Shown: in pieces, positions 59,020 through 64,000 of the stretch
Position numbering within the stretch: position 1 is the first letter of the stretch
Layout: each line of letters starts with the position of its first letter
DNA from: Amborella trichopoda
Taxonomy: Eukaryota > Streptophyta > Magnoliopsida > Amborellales > Amborellaceae
Length of the DNA stretch: 64,000 nucleotides
Direction: 5' to 3'
Assembly: GCF_000471905.2 (NCBI RefSeq)
Contig: NW_006496103.1
Location: forward strand, 541,552 to 605,551
The notes under the pieces: model-generated
Database searches by the model: none
What the model saw: the letters and a program-made list of their open reading frames with translations, nothing else
What the model was told of the DNA's origin: nothing
Translations under genes and position numbers: made by a program

Positions 59020-60960
59020 TAAGTGCTTGTAAAATGAAATGATATAGTAGTGAAAGTGTGGTCTCTCATGGACCATACTAAGAAAATGATGTTTGTTGAT
59101 ACCGAAGTATGCTTGACGGTCTAAGCTAGTTGGTTGGAAAAAACCGACATTGCCTGGGCATAAAAAAATTAACCGATAAGGGTTTTAATGGGTCATCCCT
59201 TGATGAGGTCGAAGTATGCCCAGATGAGTAAGCTAAGGGACTGTGTGTCCCTTGTGTGTGATGGTGGCCTTCAAAGACTGGGGCCAAAGCCTCATCCATA
59301 TATCATCACACGGCATGCATAATGATATACCGTTTCAGAAAAGTGAACTACCTTTCAGGGTGAAACTTATGCATGTGTGAGAGATACCCCTATGCGTCAT
59401 AAGAACTGTGGTCGCATTAAGTCTAAGTGACCTTGACACTTTTTTAGGGGAGAACCTAAACTTCACAGACTGAGATTGCGACCCCTTTACTGATCAGCCA
59501 GACTTTAGTGACCTCTCATGAGGCATTATTTGAACAGTCATATGAAACACTAGGTCGCTTTGATAAAGCAAGTGTAATACGTAGTCTACAATTGAAGGTG
59601 GAGTGCCCCAGTGCTTTATTGATTCCTATACTATATAGATCATTTTCCCATCTTATGAATTTAATTATCTTTCTTTTATGGTATATGATTTTTAGAATTA
59701 TTATTTGAATTTTTCTGGGTCTCTAGATATTTTATTTGTCAAATTTGAATTTATAAAATCAGAGATGTTGATTTTATATTGATTTAAATATTCAACTAAA
59801 TTCTAAAATTATTTTATTAAGTTTTAAAAATATTTAAAATTACACGGGGGCCCATTGTGCACATGGATCCACCATGGCCTAAATGGTAGGGCCCATGAGA
59901 TCCTCTCATGGGTAGTACGCCCCACCCATTTAGAAGCTTTTTATTTTTTTTAATGATAAGTGACTTTGGCTTGTAGTCCAAGTTGCTATATGTTTTGGAA
60001 AGGTAATGAATTGGAAAGCATGAGAATGCTTGTGCATTATTTTGGTATGCTCAATATTATATTTGGAATTATTTTATTTAATTTCTATTGATGGAAAAAT
60101 AGTTTAGAAAATGGATAAAGGTTTTAGAACCTTCCGTAATGTTGATGACCCATCTATAGAATGAATGGCTCAAATTTCTCACCCCACAAGTCACTCAAGA
60201 TCAATAGTTCATATTCAACCTCACAAGAAGAGGCAAGCCAAGGAAAACCCTAATCTTGTTCAAAACCTATAAAAATGGATTGTCTCTACTCGTAATCCCT
60301 ACACCTTTTGTTCTATCTCTCTCCTAATAAAGTTTCTCTCTCATGAAAGTCCAAAGGGGGTATGCCCAACTCTCTCATCTTTGATATCTCTCTCCCACAT
60401 TGTAAAAGAACCTAAAAGTTTAGGCTATGGAGTTATTATATCTCTCATCTCTCAATTATGGATTTTTGGCTTAAGAGTTTTAGGATATAACAAAAGAGAA
60501 TTCATCTCTCAAACAAGGTTGCTAAATGAATTCATCTAGGGTTTGAGTTTGTGACCAAAGGGGTTCATTTTCTATTGGTGTAGCTTGGCCTAAACTTGTT
60601 TTCTTAGTTGAAATTGAAGGTTGATTATTGATCATGCGCCATCAGATGGTGGTGACTTGATGTCGGCACTATCTTTTTATTTCTTGCTATATTTAATTAT
60701 ATTAATTTTATATTCCCAAGCATAAGAATTGTAAATATTTTCTTTGATTACAAGAATATTGGTTTAGTGGCATCAAGGCTTTTTTAAGATCTTGGATTTG
60801 TTAGTTTAATTTTCTTTGAAGCAAGAGTTATTGTAATAAGACTACTTGTAAGTTATATTTGTCAAAAGAAAAGAAAAAGGGTGCAAAGAAGAAAAATAAA
60901 AAAATATATTCCCCGACAAGATCGCATTAGTCTTTCTTTCACTCTCTCTTTAAGCCATCA
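59020..60960 (+). mobile_element. LTR-like repeat, copy 2
   Basis: Collinear with 53950-55870 over most of its length but clearly diverged. A TATAAAAA box is at 60268-60275 followed by a CTCTCT leader. No PBS or coding sequence follows. It could be a solo LTR. Confidence 0.55.
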
Positions 60961-61282
60961 GGCACAAAATATGTCGAACCTGCACAACTTGTACCAGCTA
61001 TATATTCAACTTGTGCCAGTCCAACACATTTTTTGTACAGAACCGGCTCTATACTGAACTCGCCAAACACATTTTTGTGTGGGATGGATACATGTCATGC
61101 ACCATATCTTGAAAATATAGGTTATAGGGGGTATTTTGATCCAAAAAATAACTTTTAAATTTAGAGGGTAGTTGCAAAAAAATAAATAAATAACATTGGA
61201 GTTAACATTGTGGTATAAAAAATATTGGCAAGGGTAAAATATCTATAGTTATCCGAATATTTAAAGGGAAAAGGCTTCGGAA
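60961..61282. other. Spacer, nothing recognised
   Basis: A short imperfect inverted motif around 60990-61060 (CAACTTGTACCAGC and CAACTTGTGCCAGT) is a local direct duplication. No coding sequence. Confidence 0.4.
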
Positions 61283-61291
61283 ATTTGTAAA

Positions 61292-61683
61292 GGGAAAAGT
61301 TTATATGGAGCCGAGGCTCTAAACAATCAAATTTGAGCCTACTTCAAAAATTTCATTAGAAGAGGTTGTTTTGATGCCCAAATATCTTTAAATTGATCAT
61401 CTCGGCATCAAGGTTCATAGACATGAGAAACAAATAGATTTCAAGTTTTGGCAATAGTGTATTTTGTAATGTAATTTAGACCGTCAATTTTCAAGATTTT
61501 CAAGTTTTCATAAATCTATCGATCTACACTATTTTTTAAGCTTTAAATTTTATAAATAAATATGAAAATATATTTTAAGGCTATCACAAAGAATTCCAAT
61601 AATAAAACCACATTTCTAGATATTATTTGAAGGTGGGCTCCAATTTGATTGTTTAGAGCCTGGGCTCTATACAAACCGCACCC
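61292..61683. mobile_element. MITE, second intact copy, with 9-bp TSD
   Basis: A 392-bp element in opposite orientation to the copy at 45902. TIRs share GAGGCTCTAAACAATCAAAT on the left and the complement AATTTGATTGTTTAGAGCC on the right. Flanks ATTTGTAAA (61283-61291 and 61684-61692) are identical over nine bases, a clear target-site duplication. No coding capacity; a Mutator-like mobiliser is inferred. Confidence 0.9.
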
Positions 61684-61692
61684 ATTTGTAAA

Positions 61693-62230
61693 AAGACACA
61701 TGATATTTGAATACATACGACGGCTTGTTATGCCCCTCTGTAATCAATTCTGATGGCTCTTGGTTGTTAAAAAGTTAAAAACATAGATGATAACGACTTT
61801 TAGGAATTACATCCTACGAGGAGATTGTTTTGCTTCGGTCCAAAAAGGTTACAATTACCTCTCCTTGCTTGATGTGACATTAGGTAAAATCATTTGGGTG
61901 CATAATACACTGCACCAATATTTCTTTGACCTTATCATCCTAGTCTTACTAGCCATTTTGAATATGTGCAGTGACAAGCACTACCTGTAGTCGTTTTAAA
62001 CGCAATTTAAAAAAAAAAAATGAAGCTTTCTAAAAAAACATTTTAATTTGAGCATTTTTTAATAGATTGTCAGAAAAAAAAAAAAAAAAAAACATTTTTT
62101 TCGTGAAAAATTTTAAAACGTATTTTTCAATGATTTATAAAAAATCAATTCAAAAAAACTTTTCCTTTTTTGTTTGTATACTCTCGTTCTTTTCTTTTTT
62201 GTTTTTGAAAGATGATTACTTTATTCTTAT
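61693..62230. other. A+T-rich sequence, nothing recognised
   Basis: Contains poly-A runs near 62008 and 62072-62092 only. Confidence 0.4.
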
Positions 62231-62455
62231 TTTATGTAACTTTTATTTTCAAACATTTTTTCTATTTTATGTCACGTTTATTTTCATACTTTTTTCTTTT
62301 CTGAAAAACGAATACATTTCTTGCATTTCATGTAATTTCTATTTTCATACAGTTTTTTTGTTTTATGTAACTTTTGTTTTCGTACATTTTTTCTATTTCA
62401 TGTAACTTCTATTTTCATACATTTTTTATATTTTATATAACTTTTGTTTTCACCG
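62230..62455. repeat. T-rich minisatellite, about 36-bp unit, six copies
   Basis: ATTTTATGTAACTTTTATTTTC with CATACATTTTTTCT-type continuation recurs about six times with small changes. It borders the 3' end of the LINE on the minus strand. Confidence 0.8.
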
Positions 62456-62531
62456 CCTCTACCCCTCCTCTCTCCCTCTCTCTCTCTCTCTCTTTTGACA
62501 AACTTTCAAATTTTATTCATCCAAAAACAGA

Positions 62532-62980
62532 TTACATCAAAGATAATACATCATTTGTAACCTGTAAAGAATTCAACACAACTCCTCTCTTAGCTAAGGA
62601 GTCAACTAGCGAATTTGCCTCCCTATACACATGTTGAAAGGAAAGGGTAAGTAGCAGCACCAAGTCGAAAATTCCCAATCCTATCAATTTGAGTTGCCAC
62701 GGGATCCGTTGATTTTGGTTGCACCAATTTACCACATTCATCGATTCACCTTCAACCACAACCCCACACCCCGGATGTCTAGCCACTAACAGCTTCAATC
62801 CCTCGAAAACACCCAGTAATTCTGCATGATTGACCATAGTAAAACCACATAGCCCAGCATAAGCAAACAAAATCGTCCCTTGCCAATCACGAACAACCCC
62901 TCCGAACCCAGATGGCCCCGGATTACCCATAGTGCTTCCATCAAAATTTAGCTTGAGTATTCGTCAATCTAGAGGCTTCC
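62532..62980 (-). pseudogene. LINE RNase H domain (RVT_3)
   Basis: LKLNFDGSTMGNPGPSGFGG, VVRDWQG, HAELLGVFEGLKLL, VVVEGESMNVVNW and YREANSLVDSLAKRG follow the plant LINE RNase H pattern. The third acidic site usually reads EGDS and is EGES here, which would probably impair catalysis. A stop lies just upstream (before RILKLNFDG). The frame ends at 62532, giving a normal C-terminus. Confidence 0.85.
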
Positions 62981-63086
62981 ATCTCCCAATGGGTCTGATT
63001 CGTGGCAGATCCAATTGAAATAATTTTGGCAGATTAATCATAATGTCGGTCTTAGTAATACGCCTCCCTTCAGATGTCACTAAAAG

Positions 63087-63524
63087 CTAAGACCATAAGG
63101 TTATCTTTATATTGTTGATAACCTTATCCCAAGAATTTACCACCCCATCAAAGGTTCTCCGGTTTCTTTCTAACCATAATTCCCAAAAGATAACTCCACG
63201 TAAGATTTTCCAAATCCGTCCTCCAATTTTTGGCAAGGGTACATCATACTGGACTAGTAAGTCCATGACTTTCTCCGGCAAAGTTAAGCTTAGGCCCATC
63301 ATCTGGAAACACCAGTACCATATTTTGGACGCAAAAGAATAGCGAATAAAAACATGTGGCCCATTCTCTCCATCCTCCTTGTACATCAAGCAAATGTTTG
63401 TAATAATCTTCCCTCTCTTAATAAGAATATCCACGGTCATAATTTTATTTTGGGCCACTAACCAAATGAAAACTTGCACCTTGTGTACTTCCAAATTTGT
63501 GAAATCATTGGGAGGCTCCAACAC
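63087..63524 (-). pseudogene. LINE reverse-transcriptase zinc-binding region (zf-RVT)
   Basis: VHKVQVFIWLVAQNKIMTVD, RGKIITNICLMY, HVFIRYSFASKIWYW and RGVIFWELWLERNRRTFDG match the zf-RVT order (KV..F.W, then H.F..C.FA..IW, then W..WxERNxR.F). Some of the usual Cys and His are replaced (ICLMY for a Cys-x2-Cys). One open frame of 145 codons. Confidence 0.8.
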
Positions 63525-63529
63525 ATTCT

Positions 63530-63992
63530 CTCTTGATAAAGAAGCTTGTAAACAGATTTAACCAAAACAGTCTGTTGTTATCCATTTCCCATACAACCTC
63601 ATCCACAATATTTGGTCGAATAATCACTTGATTAAGATCCTGGAGCAGATTGAGTAACGGCTGATAGAGATTATTATGAATTCTATCATATGGAAAATTG
63701 ACACTCCAACTAACCTTATCACCTCTGACCTCAACTAAATCTGCCACTGTGGATTGAGGACAACTCACTTTTTATATAATTGGGGATAAATATACTTCAA
63801 TGGCATAGGACCCAACCACTTGTGCTCCCAGAAAGAAATAGCAGCCCCTGAGCCAGGCAACCATCTTACATTACGGTCCACTACTTGTTTAAGTGCATAA
63901 ATCTCTTTCCACAGGGAGGATAAACCATCCCTAGATCTTCCCCTACTAATCCACATGCCAGAACTATCAACACCATATTTAGATCTTAACAC
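63530..63992 (-). pseudogene. LINE ORF2 segment between RT and zf-RVT
   Basis: MLRSKYGVDSSGMWISRGR, SSLWKEIYALKQVV and GSGAAISFWEHKWLG, then a frame change into VADLVEVRGDKVSWSV and DEVVWEMDNN. This is the W.....G....F W.D.W.G motif block usual after RT in plant LINEs. The element continues beyond position 64000. Confidence 0.75.
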
Positions 63993-64000
63993 TTGACACC

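Larger units (their letters stand above)
62465..64000 (-). mobile_element. L1-type LINE, 3' end, runs off the right edge
   Basis: On the minus strand the order is RT tail (63992-63530), zinc-binding zf-RVT region (63524-63087) and RNase H (about 62980-62532), then a short 3' UTR with AATAAA near 62513 and a GA-rich end at about 62465-62490. This is the 3' half of ORF2 of plant L1 elements. Frames are broken between domains but long open pieces remain, so it is younger than the LINE at 10330. Confidence 0.85.

Overview
The window reads as nuclear DNA of a flowering plant. It has a split NAD(P)-dependent reductase gene of the dihydroflavonol-reductase superfamily, plant-type L1 and RTE LINEs, Ty3/gypsy elements of the Tat type (a second RNase H precedes the integrase), a Ty1/copia remnant with a plant-style 3' end, and non-autonomous DNA transposons. 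I cannot name the species. Apart from the reductase locus at the left edge, almost everything recognisable is transposable-element debris. No intact transposon ORF set, tRNA, rRNA or CRISPR array was seen.

Region by region. 1-7.3 kb: minus-strand reductase gene running off the left edge (exons at 7276-7162, 4307-4091 and 254-92). Its introns hold an RTE LINE tail (about 2.26-2.66 kb) and a compound microsatellite broken by an assembly gap (5903-5940). 7.3-10.3 kb: minisatellite, a GGCC-rich block and a head-to-tail cluster of related MITEs. 10.3-14.2 kb: broken L1-type LINE with an internal inverted duplication. 14.2-27.4 kb: degenerate Tat element (element A): a 35-bp tandem array, a decayed pol (RT, RNase H, archaeal-type RNase H, integrase), a long 3' untranslated part with several tandem-repeat families, and a 3.2-kb LTR (LTR1). 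27.4-28.7 kb: end of another LTR with a PBS-like site and leader. 28.7-32.0 kb: minus-strand gypsy element C (gag end, protease, RT), cut by LTR2. 32.0-40.3 kb: element B, same family as A: 3.8-kb LTR2, PBS, and gag in one frame broken by stops. 40.2-46.5 kb: an LTR-like segment of unknown family, a degenerate minisatellite, an A+T-rich stretch and a MITE. 46.5-48.6 kb: 5'-truncated third LTR (LTR3) lying in the RT of minus-strand element D (48.6-53.9 kb), which carries a 1.5-kb tandem duplication of its protease-RT segment. 54-61 kb: two copies of a 1.9-kb LTR-like repeat around a copia remnant with PPT and 3' LTR. 61.3-64 kb: a second MITE copy, a T-rich minisatellite and the 3' end of a minus-strand L1 LINE running off the right edge.

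No cellular pathway can be assembled here. The one host gene candidate is partial, and its visible splice junctions do not keep frame, so it may be a pseudogene. The most interesting non-textbook signal is structural: the three related LTRs each carry a tandem array of short stem-loops just downstream of the TATA box and a polypyrimidine tract. The stem sequence differs between units and LTR copies while pairing is largely kept. Other notable points are homologous 35-bp repeat arrays on both sides of the element A pol, the inverted duplication in the LINE, and two MITE copies with recognisable 9-bp target-site duplications.
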